A DNA stretch of 64,000 nt. Source: Leptospira chreensis. Lineage in GTDB: Bacteria; Spirochaetota; Leptospiria; Leptospirales; Leptospiraceae. A program made the translations under genes and the position numbers. Under the pieces are notes generated by a model that was given only the letters and a program-made list of their open reading frames with translations, had not been told where the DNA came from and made no database searches. Shown here piece after piece: positions 45,358 to 54,232 of this stretch. The stretch lies in contig NZ_JAFFPS010000021.1 of assembly GCF_016919165.1 (NCBI RefSeq), forward strand, positions 62,001 through 126,000. Direction: 5' to 3'. How positions within the stretch are numbered: the stretch's first letter is position 1; every line of letters starts with the position of its first letter.

Positions 45358-46089
45358 ATGATTCGATTTATTGCTCCCATTTTGTTTCTTTTTGTAACCT
45401 CCACCCTCGTTGCCGACGAAGTGGGGATTATCAGTTTCATCCAAGGAACAAACTACCTATCCGGACCACGTTTTAAAAAAGCAAAGGAGCCGGTAAAGTT
45501 AGGTAGTATCCTAAAAAAGGGAGATACGATCACTACTGAAAATGGAACTTGCGAAATCCAATTGGCAACTCAGGCCACCGTTCGTTTGTCCAAATTTTCC
45601 TCCGTACAAATCGAAGACCTACTCAACCCTAAATCAAAATCCACCACTTTGAAACTGGTCGGTGGAAAGTTATTTGTAAAGGCTCACAAGCCGGCAACTG
45701 GCGTTCCGAGCCAAAACCAACTGAGTGTGGTCAATCCTAGTTTTGTTGCTGGTGTTAGGGGAACCGAGTTCCTTGCTGCTGCCCCCGATCTTGGTGGCGT
45801 GGATGAAGACCTAAGTAAGGTGGAAACAGGAGTTTATGTCAATGAAGGAACTGTTGCGGTAAGTCCTGACAAAAAAGGAAAACAAACTCTCGTAGCAGAA
45901 AACGAAGAAGTTCTAGTCTCCGGAAAAGATTTGAAAAAACAGATCTTAGATGAATTCGTAAAAGAAAAAATGCGAATCTTTGAAGAATTCAAAGCCATTA
46001 AAGAAGAGAACTACCAACGCATCAAAGAACAGTATGAAAAAAATGACCAACTCATGAACGAGTACAAAGGTCAAGGAAAGGTAGATTAG
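45358..46089 (+). CDS. FecR-domain secreted protein
   Basis: 243 residues from the ATG at 45358; signal peptide ends LVADE. The FecR-type core is clear: GSILKKGDTITTENGTCEIQLATQATVRLSKFSSVQIEDL, then KLVGGKLFVKAHKP, then SVVNPSFVAGVRGTEFLAA, and a beta-helix-like end. A Lys/Glu-rich helical C-terminal tail (about 195-243) follows. There is no membrane anchor or sigma-factor gene nearby, so this is a free periplasmic FecR-like protein rather than an anti-sigma factor. The DUF4384 gene begins 1 bp after its stop. Confidence 0.82.
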   Translation: MIRFIAPILFLFVTSTLVADEVGIISFIQGTNYLSGPRFKKAKEPVKLGSILKKGDTITTENGTCEIQLATQATVRLSKFSSVQIEDLLNPKSKSTTLKLVGGKLFVKAHKPATGVPSQNQLSVVNPSFVAGVRGTEFLAAAPDLGGVDEDLSKVETGVYVNEGTVAVSPDKKGKQTLVAENEEVLVSGKDLKKQILDEFVKEKMRIFEEFKAIKEENYQRIKEQYEKNDQLMNEYKGQGKVD

Positions 46090-46090
46090 T

Positions 46091-47011
46091 ATGAAACAAT
46101 TTTTAATCCTATCTTCTATCATCTCCCTTTCTATCTTTTCTTCGGATAAGATAGGAAGACTCCCCGTTTATAAAATTGCGGTAGAGGCAATCTCCCAAAC
46201 TGAGGACAACATTGCCCTAAGAGATTTTATCAAAGAACAAATCCAATCCACATCCAGGGGAATGGTTACCCTTCCTACTAAGGGAAGAGACACTGATGTT
46301 TGGGAATTTGACAAAGAAGGAAATCCTTCACAGAAAACTGTCGTTAATTTACAAAAACTCGTAGGGACAGACAAACTCGTTCTGGTTTCCACGGAAGATG
46401 GACAAGCGGTGGTATCGTTTGTCGATGTCCTCCACCAGAAACTAGAATACCGAAACTCTCTTCCTGAAAGCCTCTCCAAAACTTTAGTTTCTGACTTCCT
46501 AGGATTTTTGGACAAAAAAAATATCTACCTTGCCCTTTCGGAAACAGGGTCTGGATCCAATTCCCAACTCAAAATCAATTCCCTAAAACCTACTTATGTA
46601 GCCGGGGAACCGATTCGTTTCGAAATTGAATCCACAGAAGACAATTATGTATATGTAGTTCTTGTTCCAGAAAATCAAAAAGGGGAACCAGTCCTCCTTT
46701 TTCCCAACCAAATCCAAAACGACAATTTTGTTCGCAAAGGCGACAAAGTGACCATTCCTGACAAACGAATTTCGTTCAAAGCGGCATCCTCCCCTTCCAA
46801 AGACAGAATCCGCGCATTTGCTTCTCGGGAAGAATGGAAAGAATTCCAACTTCGCGGAAAAACAGGAGATTCGTTTTACAGACTACTACCTCCAGCTGTG
46901 ACGGGAACAAAAACGTTGGCACGGTCTATGGTAGTGGCGACGAACACACTGACATCTCCTATCGAACAAACTCCTGTCATGGAGTGGGAATACCAAATCC
47001 TCTCTCGATAA
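46091..47011 (+). CDS. secreted DUF4384-domain protein
   Basis: 306 residues with a short signal peptide (MKQFLILSSIISLSIF). Residues about 150-300 carry the DUF4384 pattern: YVAGEPIRFEIESTEDNYVYVVLV, then VLLFPNQIQNDNFVRKGDKVTIPDK, then a terminal strand pair. DUF4384 domains are beta-rich and often follow sensor or kinase modules, or occur with FecR-type proteins in secreted operons. The N-terminal 140 residues look like a TolB-N/CsgG-type alpha/beta unit, which is weakly supported. It is in an operon with FecR (1 bp gap) and the small lipoprotein (40 bp gap). Confidence 0.8.
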   Translation: MKQFLILSSIISLSIFSSDKIGRLPVYKIAVEAISQTEDNIALRDFIKEQIQSTSRGMVTLPTKGRDTDVWEFDKEGNPSQKTVVNLQKLVGTDKLVLVSTEDGQAVVSFVDVLHQKLEYRNSLPESLSKTLVSDFLGFLDKKNIYLALSETGSGSNSQLKINSLKPTYVAGEPIRFEIESTEDNYVYVVLVPENQKGEPVLLFPNQIQNDNFVRKGDKVTIPDKRISFKAASSPSKDRIRAFASREEWKEFQLRGKTGDSFYRLLPPAVTGTKTLARSMVVATNTLTSPIEQTPVMEWEYQILSR

Positions 47012-47051
47012 ATTCTTGCAAAAACTTCTCATATCTTTTGTTATAAAAGGT

Positions 47052-47255
47052 ATGAGAACTCTTATCCTTAAACCCATCGCCCTTCTAGGACTCAGTACCC
47101 TTCTTGCTTGTTCCTTGTTCGAGAAAGAAGATAACAAAAAAGACGATCTACTCAGTGGTCTTCTCCTATCGGTCTGGGCTTACAACCAAGCTGCTGGTTG
47201 CTCTGGACCTAAGTCAGGGTTTACCATCTGTGTTCCGAAGGGGATTGCGGAGTAA
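47052..47255 (+). CDS. small lipoprotein
   Basis: 67 residues. The ATG at 47052, preceded by AAAGG, gives a signal peptide and lipobox (LLA-C, Cys20), followed by a Lys/Asp/Glu-rich linker, a hydrophobic amphipathic part (LLSGLLLSVWAYNQAAG) and a C-terminal pair of Cys (CSGPKSGFTIC). Small lipoproteins with a terminal Cys pair like this are common in Leptospira; I do not know a function. The next gene starts 3 bp after its stop, so it is probably translated with it. Confidence 0.7.
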   Translation: MRTLILKPIALLGLSTLLACSLFEKEDNKKDDLLSGLLLSVWAYNQAAGCSGPKSGFTICVPKGIAE

Positions 47256-47258
47256 ATC

Positions 47259-48479
47259 ATGAAAAAGTTTTTATACTCTTTATTATTTTTGGGAGTGAGT
47301 CTTCAGGTTGCTGACTTTAACAACCTCACACGTTTGAATCGGGACAAACAACTCGCCACTCTCTTTAGTGAGTCTGTCCATCTAGGAATTGGTTCCGAAA
47401 AACTTTGGTCTGCTACCAGTGCGGACAACTGGGGATTTGTGCGCCAATCTGCGACTTGGGCTCGTGGGAATTCAGGGATTATCGATTCTCTCATCCTTGC
47501 CTTAAAAAATGCAGGATACTTTAATAATTCCGCTCCAAGAAACGATGTACTCACCAATGTCAATTTAAGTGGTTTTGGTTCAGCAACTCTCACAATCAAA
47601 ATCAGCACACCGACAGCGGGAATCAGTTCCACAGCTTATACAGGAACCAAAACATTTAACCATTTTTTTGAAATCAAAAAGAGTGGTGCTTCAACACCCT
47701 CCTTACAGCTGTTCTTTGATGATCCAGAAACTACCCTAGGAAATGATGGAGCTTTGGTTTATTACCGTTTGGTTGATTTTGGAAATCCTGCTTTTGCCAA
47801 TGTGGGAGATGTCATCACTGAAAGTTATACAGGAAACGATTCTATCTATGGAACCAAATTCCAAACCTATACCTGGAGAAACGGACCAGAGAATTCCAGT
47901 TGGATCAGTAAACATGGTCGCGTAGTTCTAACTGAAGTGGATGCAGGAAGACAACTTTGTTTTCGTTCCGTGGTTCGTTTGACTTTTACTAAACTCAAAG
48001 CTGTGAACCCAAGCGGATCTACAAATCTAGACAATCTAAAGACAGCTTGTAATGCAGCCCAAGGGACAGGATCCAGCGATCAAATTTACTATGCCCTTGC
48101 TTATATGCAAAAGTTTGATTCTCCTTTCCAAACGACTGCCAAAGCGACTTTCACCATGAGTGCCGCAAGACCAGAAACCATTTGTAATTTGTCTGCAGCT
48201 GCAGTGCCCGGGGCACAATTGTCTTATGGAATTTTTAATATCAACGGTTATGTGACAGACCAACTTTCGGCTGCTGCGGTTCCAACGGACTATCCAAGTC
48301 CTACGGTCGGTGGGGCTGATTTTATGTCTGTGGATGAAGCTTTCAACCGAACCTATGTAGCCTTTGGTGCCAGTATCAGCGGACAGGCTGGACTTGGGAC
48401 CGTAAAACAATACGAAACCACTTCCAAAGCCTTTTTAGATGCTTTTGATGGTTCAGACCAAAACCTAACCTTTAAATAA
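47259..48479 (+). CDS. secreted protein of unknown function, 406 residues
   Basis: Signal peptide at residues 1-18 (MKKFLYSLLFLGVSLQVA-DF). The mature part is rich in Ser, Thr, Ala and Asn with regular beta-strand patterns (for instance SGFGSATLTIKISTPTAGI and AKATFTMSAARPE), like a surface-exposed beta-sandwich or beta-helix. Cys residues are few: CFRSVV, LKTACN, ETICN. No known domain. It is the last gene of the FecR-DUF4384-lipoprotein operon; its stop lies within a hairpin at 48464-48486. Confidence 0.7.
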   Translation: MKKFLYSLLFLGVSLQVADFNNLTRLNRDKQLATLFSESVHLGIGSEKLWSATSADNWGFVRQSATWARGNSGIIDSLILALKNAGYFNNSAPRNDVLTNVNLSGFGSATLTIKISTPTAGISSTAYTGTKTFNHFFEIKKSGASTPSLQLFFDDPETTLGNDGALVYYRLVDFGNPAFANVGDVITESYTGNDSIYGTKFQTYTWRNGPENSSWISKHGRVVLTEVDAGRQLCFRSVVRLTFTKLKAVNPSGSTNLDNLKTACNAAQGTGSSDQIYYALAYMQKFDSPFQTTAKATFTMSAARPETICNLSAAAVPGAQLSYGIFNINGYVTDQLSAAAVPTDYPSPTVGGADFMSVDEAFNRTYVAFGASISGQAGLGTVKQYETTSKAFLDAFDGSDQNLTFK

Positions 48480-48486
48480 GGTTAGG
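48464..48486 (+). terminator. stem-loop at the end of the FecR operon
   Basis: CCTAACC (48464-48470) and GGTTAGG (48480-48486) form a perfect 7-bp stem with a TTTAAATAA loop that contains the gene's stop codon. No T tract follows on the plus strand, so this is a weak candidate for a terminator. It may instead protect the mRNA end. Confidence 0.4.
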
Positions 48487-48510
48487 GAGTTGATTGATTG
48501 GAATGGTTGG

Positions 48511-48530
48511 TGATCTAGCAAGCTAGATCA
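48511..48530. other. 20-bp perfect palindrome at the PHP-protein stop
   Basis: TGATCTAGC-AA-GCTAGATCA is a perfect inverted repeat with no spacer beyond AA. Its right end includes the stop codon of the minus-strand PHP gene. It lies in the 48-bp gap between two convergent genes, so it may end both transcripts, or be a protein-binding site. No T tract follows. Confidence 0.5.
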
Positions 48531-49685
48531 TTCATTAGAATGACTTCTGTAAATTGCGTTGGAGAGGATGGAACCAGTGAGGGCTATCATTTCCAACCGC
48601 ACATAGGAATCCTTCTCTTGAAAAGTATATTCAGCCTGATTGGTATCGGGATTCACTTGTAAAACTTCTCCCTTTTGTCCAATAAAACGAATTTCCAAAT
48701 ACCGTTCTTTTGCATTCAGTTGGATGGTATTGTTTTTGGTTACCTGAACCCGTGGAACTTTTGGATCCTCAGCACCTTGGAAGAATTTTTTAACACAATA
48801 AAAGGAACCGGATTCCAAAGAAGCCAAAACAGATGTTTGGTCTTTCCTTCCTTCTGCAGTCACAATATAACGAAGAAAACTTTCTCCCCTTCGTCCTCTT
48901 TGATTCCCTAAAGTTTGGACGATATTCTTCCAAGCGGGTTGGTCAAATCCTTTGATCGAAGTTTCTGAAAAATAATGTAAATCATCACTTGCCATACAAT
49001 GGACATTCCTTCCTTGGCTAAGAAGAGTATCCAAGATCTTTGGATCATCACCAAACGGTGAGTATACTTCTACGGCTTGGAACCCACCAATCGCCGACAT
49101 CTCTTCTCTAGAAAAAGAATCAAATAGTTTGGGATGAGGAATGATGACATAACCACCTAACTTTTTCATACGATCCATCACCCAGTTTAGATTTTCACGT
49201 GTGGCATAAACCGGAAAATAATCATAAAAGGATTTTTTAATTCCTATCGCAAGGAGATGGCGTTTTTTTATATTTTGTCCCCATTCTAAACCGCGAATGT
49301 AATCAGGATTTTCTGTTTCGGAGATTTGTCCATAGTCTGTGATGGCTATGTTAGAAAAACCTTCTCGTTTGTATTCCGATTGGATTTCCGATACAGAATG
49401 TCTTTCCGGGGTAAACCAAACTTCATCGGAATGAGCATGTAAGGATATTTTTTCCTGACCCTCTCCAGTCCAATTTTGGTAGGGATTGATAAGGGTTGAT
49501 CCCTGAAACGGGGATGTGGACAAAACGAGAGTCTTTCTAAGGAGTAATACAACTGCTAGTTGGTAAACAACTAAAATTCCAAGTAAAGGAAGAAGAACGA
49601 AAGCATACCGATACTTCCAGAGGGAGGGTCTTAGCACTGTTTGCCTATCTGTGTCGACAATGGGACCGGAAACATTGAAAAGCAT
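48528..49685 (-). CDS. membrane-anchored PHP-domain protein
   Basis: 385 residues from the ATG at 49685 (a TTG two codons earlier is possible). One N-terminal transmembrane helix (about 28-50) anchors it with the rest outside the cytoplasm. The domain carries the metal-binding set of PHP phosphoesterases: SLHAHSDE (about 84), AITDYGQ, GLEWG, IIPHP and MASDDLHYF. PHP enzymes hydrolyse phosphate esters; several act on glycans or phospholipids. The C-terminal 90 residues look like a beta domain. Substrate unknown. It is convergent with the secreted protein gene. Confidence 0.82.
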   Translation of the reverse strand: MLFNVSGPIVDTDRQTVLRPSLWKYRYAFVLLPLLGILVVYQLAVVLLLRKTLVLSTSPFQGSTLINPYQNWTGEGQEKISLHAHSDEVWFTPERHSVSEIQSEYKREGFSNIAITDYGQISETENPDYIRGLEWGQNIKKRHLLAIGIKKSFYDYFPVYATRENLNWVMDRMKKLGGYVIIPHPKLFDSFSREEMSAIGGFQAVEVYSPFGDDPKILDTLLSQGRNVHCMASDDLHYFSETSIKGFDQPAWKNIVQTLGNQRGRRGESFLRYIVTAEGRKDQTSVLASLESGSFYCVKKFFQGAEDPKVPRVQVTKNNTIQLNAKERYLEIRFIGQKGEVLQVNPDTNQAEYTFQEKDSYVRLEMIALTGSILSNAIYRSHSNE

Positions 49686-49768
49686 ACCCAAACTCTACCG
49701 ATCTTTCTTTCCAATTTGATTCCAGTTTTGTTACAAAATGGATACAAAACCCTGAAGAGAATTCTGCT

Positions 49769-51277
49769 TTGACAAACCAAGTGGGTTTTCTCTTCCTTGA
49801 GACTGTGAAATTCTTATCGGTCCATCGCACCTTCCTCATCCTAGTCTGCATCCTCGTTGTATATTTATTCTATGGGAATTCCTCTCCTCTTGTGGACCAA
49901 GATGAGGCTGCCTATGCTGGTTTTTCTCGTTCCATGATGGAGACAGGTGACTATCTAACGATGGACTTTCCTTACTCTACACCGCATAGAAAACCACCAC
50001 TGCATTTTTGGACGAGCGCCACTTTATTCCAAATCTTTGGGGCTTCGGAATGGGTCTTACGACTCTTTCCAGCTCTTTGTATTTTAGGAACTGCTTTATT
50101 AACATACCATCTGACAAACGTTATGTATGGATCAAGAACAGCACTTTATGCTTTTAGTATCTTAAGTTTTTCTTTGTATTTTCCTCTGAACGGAAAAATC
50201 GCACTTGTGGATTCTCTTCTAGTCTTTTTTGGAATGGTTGGATATGTTTCTCTCTACCACTGGATCCAATCCCAAAAAAAGAGATTTGTCTTTTTGTTTT
50301 GGCTCAGCGTGAGTTTTGGCCTCCTTGTCAAAGGACCACCCATCCTGATTTTTCTTGGAGGAACCTGTGTCCTTCTTTTGAGTGTCAATCAAATCCGATC
50401 CCAAATTTGGAAACTGAGTCCATTTCTATGGCTTCCGATCTCCCTACTACCGCTTCTCCTTTGGGGTTATCTTTCTTGGCAAAAAGATAATGGCGAACTC
50501 CTTCGTTGGATGTTGGATTGGTATATTTTACGCCGGGCCACAGATCCTGTCTTTGGACAATCAGGCCCACCAGCCACCTATTTAGTGTTATTTGTGATCA
50601 CTCTCTTCCCTTGGTCTAGAATCTATCTTTCTTTTCTCAATGAAAACGGATGGAAACTCATTGCTTATTTTAAAACCGGGGGACTTTCCCTCTTAAAAAA
50701 TATCCTCCCCTGGAATTGGAAAGGAGTGGATTCTCATTTCACACCCAAACGATTCCTTCTCGTAGGCCTTGGATTTTCTTGGATCTTTTATGAATGTTTG
50801 GCAAGTAAACTCCCGTCCTACCCGCTATCGGCCTATCCCATCCTTGCCATCCTTCTTGGATACCAACTCGCAAGAAAACACAACCAAATTTATATGTACA
50901 GGTTGTATCTTACCGTTTCGCTTTTAATGATCGCGGTCATTTCCTTTGTTCTACTCCCAAAGTTTGCCGAGATGCGATTGGATACAAAAAGAGCAGCAAA
51001 CACGGTTCAAAACCTAGTTCCGCAAAATGCAACCTTACATTCCTTTGGTGCTCATGGAATTCCAAGTTTTGCTTATTATTACCATAGACCCATCCAGGAA
51101 ATTCTCATAGAAGATCTCCAAACCACCCAAGGATATCTCCTTGTTTCGGAATCTGATTTTCTGACTTGGAAGGCGATTGGACTAGGCTGGGAGATTATAG
51201 GAGAGCCTTTACCAATCTATGCTTATGATCGGAATAAAAAATTAACCCTTAGGCTTGTAAAAACAATCAGTCCTTAA
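49769..51277 (+). CDS. glycosyltransferase family 39/83 (ArnT/PMT-like)
   Basis: Polytopic membrane enzyme that uses a polyprenyl-phosphate sugar to modify an extracytoplasmic acceptor. 502 residues; start is TTG at 49769, after AAGAGA, with a GTG at 49781 also possible. The first periplasmic loop has VDQDEAAYAGFSRSMMETGDY with the key DE pair, then STPHRKPPLHFW. About ten hydrophobic helices follow, with KLPSYPLSAYPILAILLGY in the middle, typical of ArnT. Lipid A modification is plausible. It overlaps the DCC gene by 4 bp. Confidence 0.88.
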   Translation: MTNQVGFLFLETVKFLSVHRTFLILVCILVVYLFYGNSSPLVDQDEAAYAGFSRSMMETGDYLTMDFPYSTPHRKPPLHFWTSATLFQIFGASEWVLRLFPALCILGTALLTYHLTNVMYGSRTALYAFSILSFSLYFPLNGKIALVDSLLVFFGMVGYVSLYHWIQSQKKRFVFLFWLSVSFGLLVKGPPILIFLGGTCVLLLSVNQIRSQIWKLSPFLWLPISLLPLLLWGYLSWQKDNGELLRWMLDWYILRRATDPVFGQSGPPATYLVLFVITLFPWSRIYLSFLNENGWKLIAYFKTGGLSLLKNILPWNWKGVDSHFTPKRFLLVGLGFSWIFYECLASKLPSYPLSAYPILAILLGYQLARKHNQIYMYRLYLTVSLLMIAVISFVLLPKFAEMRLDTKRAANTVQNLVPQNATLHSFGAHGIPSFAYYYHRPIQEILIEDLQTTQGYLLVSESDFLTWKAIGLGWEIIGEPLPIYAYDRNKKLTLRLVKTISP

Positions 51278-51678
51278 TCCAAAAATCGTTTTTGGATGTT
51301 TGGTGAAGGGATCATACAGGCCTCTGCTTTGCCAAACCATTGGTAGCGGTGTTTGGCGATGAACCTATAGAGGGGATTTCTGAGGAAACGAGGAACAAAA
51401 TAAAATCCATAAAACAAAAACCAAGGGAAACCTAAGTCCCGAGTGATTTGCAAAACAGCATCGGATTCCAAATACAAAGTTCCCTCTTTCCAAAAGAGGA
51501 TGCTATCTGGGAGATTCGAATACGAATCTTTAGGCAGAAGAGATTGGAAGGTCTCGGAACCAATGGCAGAAAAGTATATATTTTCTGATTTGTTCCTTTT
51601 CAAAAGAAACTGAACCGAACCCATACAGAGATGGCAAACTCCATCAAAGAAAACAATTTTACTTTTTTCCGGTGGCAT
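51274..51678 (-). CDS. DCC-family thiol-disulfide oxidoreductase-like protein
   Basis: 134 residues, starting at an ATG with AGGGAAAGG immediately upstream. Family mark: FFDGVCHLCMGSVQFLLKRN, the D-x-x-C-x-x-C motif near residue 12. The C-terminal part has the usual PRFLRNPLYRFIAKHRYQWFG. The family is annotated as thioredoxin-like; proven functions are scarce. It is convergent with the ArnT-like gene (4-bp overlap) and divergent from the oligopeptidase gene, with a 67-bp spacer. Confidence 0.9.
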   Translation of the reverse strand: MPPEKSKIVFFDGVCHLCMGSVQFLLKRNKSENIYFSAIGSETFQSLLPKDSYSNLPDSILFWKEGTLYLESDAVLQITRDLGFPWFLFYGFYFVPRFLRNPLYRFIAKHRYQWFGKAEACMIPSPNIQKRFLD

Positions 51679-51745
51679 CCTTTCCCTCTACTTCCAAACT
51701 GGCGGAGAACCATTTGAAATCGAGTCTAAATCTATAGAGGCCTTT

Positions 51746-53692
51746 ATGTTTCCTGAATTTCATTCTGAAAATCTTCCCAAAAAAGAATCTACCATTTTAG
51801 AGAAAATGGAGTCTAACAAAGACTTCATCCAATCCTTATTAAAAATAGACAAACCAACATTTCAAAATTTTGTAAAACCATACCAACGCATCCAAACTGA
51901 GTTGGGTGATCTTGTAACAGAAATCTCTCATCTCAATTCAGTTAAAAATAATGAAGAGAGCCAAACCATCTATAGTAGGCTTTTACCAAAACTAAGCGTT
52001 TACTATACGGATCTTGGACAAAACGAAGACATCTTTTCTACTCTTTTAAAAATTCAGGTCTCAGAAACAAATCTAAACCATGAAGCTGCGAAAGTTTTAG
52101 AAAATGAAATCCGCGACTTTCGATTGTCAGGAGTTGGTCTTAAACCTGAGACTAAGGATGCACTGAAAGAACTTCGGATAAGACAGTCTGATCTTTCCAA
52201 TCAATTTTCGCAAAATGTTTTAAACGCAACCAATGCCTTTTCCCTGAAACTTTCGGAAGCGGACGTAACGGGTCTTCCAGAAAGCGAAAAGATTTCTGCG
52301 AAACAAGAAGACGGAACCTATCAATTCACATTACATTTCCCATCTTACATTGCTTATATGACCTATGGAGAAAATAGAGAAATTAGAAAAAAACTCTATG
52401 ATGCTTATTGCACAAGAGCACCAGAAAACGGAAAACTAATGGAAGAGATTTTGGAACTCCGTGATAAAGAAGCAAAACTTCTAGGCTTTCCTACTTTTTC
52501 TCATTTGAGTTTGGCCACTAAAGTCGCAGACACTCCCGAACAAGTCATCGAATTCTTGGACCACCTAGCAAAGAAGGCAAAACCTATCGCTGTGCAAGAA
52601 CTAAACGATATCAAAAGTTATGCCAAAAAGTTAGGCCATACAACTCTGGAGCCATGGGACCTCACTTATTATTCCGAAAAACTCAAAAAAGATTCCTTTT
52701 CTTATGATGAAGAGATCTACCGCCCCTACTTAGAAAAAGAAACCGTCATTCTGGGAACCTTTCAATTCCTAGAAAAACTTTTAGGAATCCAGTTCCAACC
52801 AGTGGACACTCCTGTTTGGGAACCCTCTGTCCTTTGTTATGATTTAGTTGTGGAAGGAGAAACCAGATCTCGCCTGTATTTGGATTTGGAAGTTAGAACC
52901 GAAAAAAAGGGGGGGGCCTGGATGCATAACTGGAAACCCCATTTCCAAGATGAAACTGGTAAAACGGAACTACCTGTTGCTTTTGTTGTCGCAAGTTTCC
53001 CAAAAGCTACGGCAACACAACCATCCCTACTTCGACCAAGCGATGTGGTCACCCTATTTCATGAATTAGGTCATGCCCTCCACCACCTTCTCTCTCGTGT
53101 GAATGAAGCTTTTGTGAGTGGAGTGAACGGTGTAGAATGGGATGCGGTTGAATTCCCATCCCAATTTTTAGAAAATTTTGCTTACGAACCAAAAGTATTA
53201 GAACTTTTCGCCAAACACTACCAGACGAAAGAACCAATTCCCAATTCTTACATTGAAACCATGGTAAAAGCCAAAAACTTTATGTCGGCCATGGGTGTGG
53301 TAAGACAGTTAGAATTTGCTAAGTTTGATATGCTCATCCATAAAGAGAAACCAAACGAAGCCCGGGTGCAGGAAATCCTAGACCAGGTGAGAAAAGAGGT
53401 CTGTGTGGTATTCCCACCTCAATACAACAAATTCCAAAATTCTTTCACTCATATCTTTGCTGGTGGGTATGCCGCCGGATACTATTCTTACAAATGGGCA
53501 GAACTACTTTCCGCAAACGCCTACTATTCGTTTGTTGATCGAGGAGTGTTTGATTTAGAACATGCCGCTCATTTCAGAAAAACTGTTTTAGAAAAAGGTG
53601 GATCGGCGAATGCAATGGATCTTTTCCGTGATTTTTATGGAAAAGATCCTGAGATTGAAGCTCTGTTACGCCTAAATGGAATTGCCGCTTAA
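51746..53692 (+). CDS. prlC: M3-family metallopeptidase (oligopeptidase A-like)
   Basis: Cytosolic zinc peptidase that degrades short peptides, including signal-peptide fragments. 648 residues, standard for the family. The zinc motif is LFHELGHALHHLL (HExxH near residue 439) with the third ligand Glu in NGVEWDAVEFPSQFLE. GGAWMHNW and AGGYAAGYYSYKWAELLSA are other family marks. The coding sequence holds an A7G8 run at 52902-52916; it is in frame here. The stop overlaps the end of the SCO gene by 21 bp on the other strand. Confidence 0.95.
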   Translation: MFPEFHSENLPKKESTILEKMESNKDFIQSLLKIDKPTFQNFVKPYQRIQTELGDLVTEISHLNSVKNNEESQTIYSRLLPKLSVYYTDLGQNEDIFSTLLKIQVSETNLNHEAAKVLENEIRDFRLSGVGLKPETKDALKELRIRQSDLSNQFSQNVLNATNAFSLKLSEADVTGLPESEKISAKQEDGTYQFTLHFPSYIAYMTYGENREIRKKLYDAYCTRAPENGKLMEEILELRDKEAKLLGFPTFSHLSLATKVADTPEQVIEFLDHLAKKAKPIAVQELNDIKSYAKKLGHTTLEPWDLTYYSEKLKKDSFSYDEEIYRPYLEKETVILGTFQFLEKLLGIQFQPVDTPVWEPSVLCYDLVVEGETRSRLYLDLEVRTEKKGGAWMHNWKPHFQDETGKTELPVAFVVASFPKATATQPSLLRPSDVVTLFHELGHALHHLLSRVNEAFVSGVNGVEWDAVEFPSQFLENFAYEPKVLELFAKHYQTKEPIPNSYIETMVKAKNFMSAMGVVRQLEFAKFDMLIHKEKPNEARVQEILDQVRKEVCVVFPPQYNKFQNSFTHIFAGGYAAGYYSYKWAELLSANAYYSFVDRGVFDLEHAAHFRKTVLEKGGSANAMDLFRDFYGKDPEIEALLRLNGIAA

Positions 53693-54232
53693 CAGCTGTA
53701 TTGATTTTGTGATCACTTCTTTAGAATCGGTGGACTTGATTAGTTTTCGAGTCTTCCGATTCTTATCTAAAACATAAATATAAGTCGAATGGTCAAAACT
53801 TTGGCCGTCTTCTGTTTTTTCCACATAAGCCGCATATTGTTTTACAATCTGTTTTGTAGTATCAAGAGAAAAGGAAAAGCCCACTGATTGTGGTAAATAA
53901 AACCTTACATACTTTGTGACAGTTTCCGGAGAATCTCGCACTGGATCCACAGAAATAAAAACCACTTTGAATTTTGTTTTTTCCAGATCCGACAAAGGTT
54001 CTACGGCAGCTTTGATCTTCGCTAGTGTGTTCGGACAAAAATCGGGACAATATGTATATCCGAAAAAAACCAAAAGCACAGGTTCTGGAAACGATTTTAA
54101 AGAAACAGACTGTCCCTCTTTGTCTACGGCATCAATGTTTCCACCTATAGGAAGATCTGTGAATTCCAATCCAGAGCCACATCCAAAAAGAAAAAAACCA
54201 ACTAACAATACTAAGACAAATTTTCGATTCAT
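53672..54232 (-). CDS. SCO1/SenC-family copper protein
   Basis: Thioredoxin-fold protein that delivers copper to cytochrome oxidase CuA or reduces its ligands. 186 residues; lipoprotein signal peptide with lipobox LFG-C (Cys18). The copper site is present: TYCPDFCPNTLAKI (CxxxC) and the distal His in SFDHSTYIYVLD. It overlaps the PCuAC gene by ATGA, forming a copper-delivery operon. No cytochrome oxidase gene is in the window, so the target lies elsewhere. Confidence 0.93.
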   Translation of the reverse strand: MNRKFVLVLLVGFFLFGCGSGLEFTDLPIGGNIDAVDKEGQSVSLKSFPEPVLLVFFGYTYCPDFCPNTLAKIKAAVEPLSDLEKTKFKVVFISVDPVRDSPETVTKYVRFYLPQSVGFSFSLDTTKQIVKQYAAYVEKTEDGQSFDHSTYIYVLDKNRKTRKLIKSTDSKEVITKSIQLLSGNSI

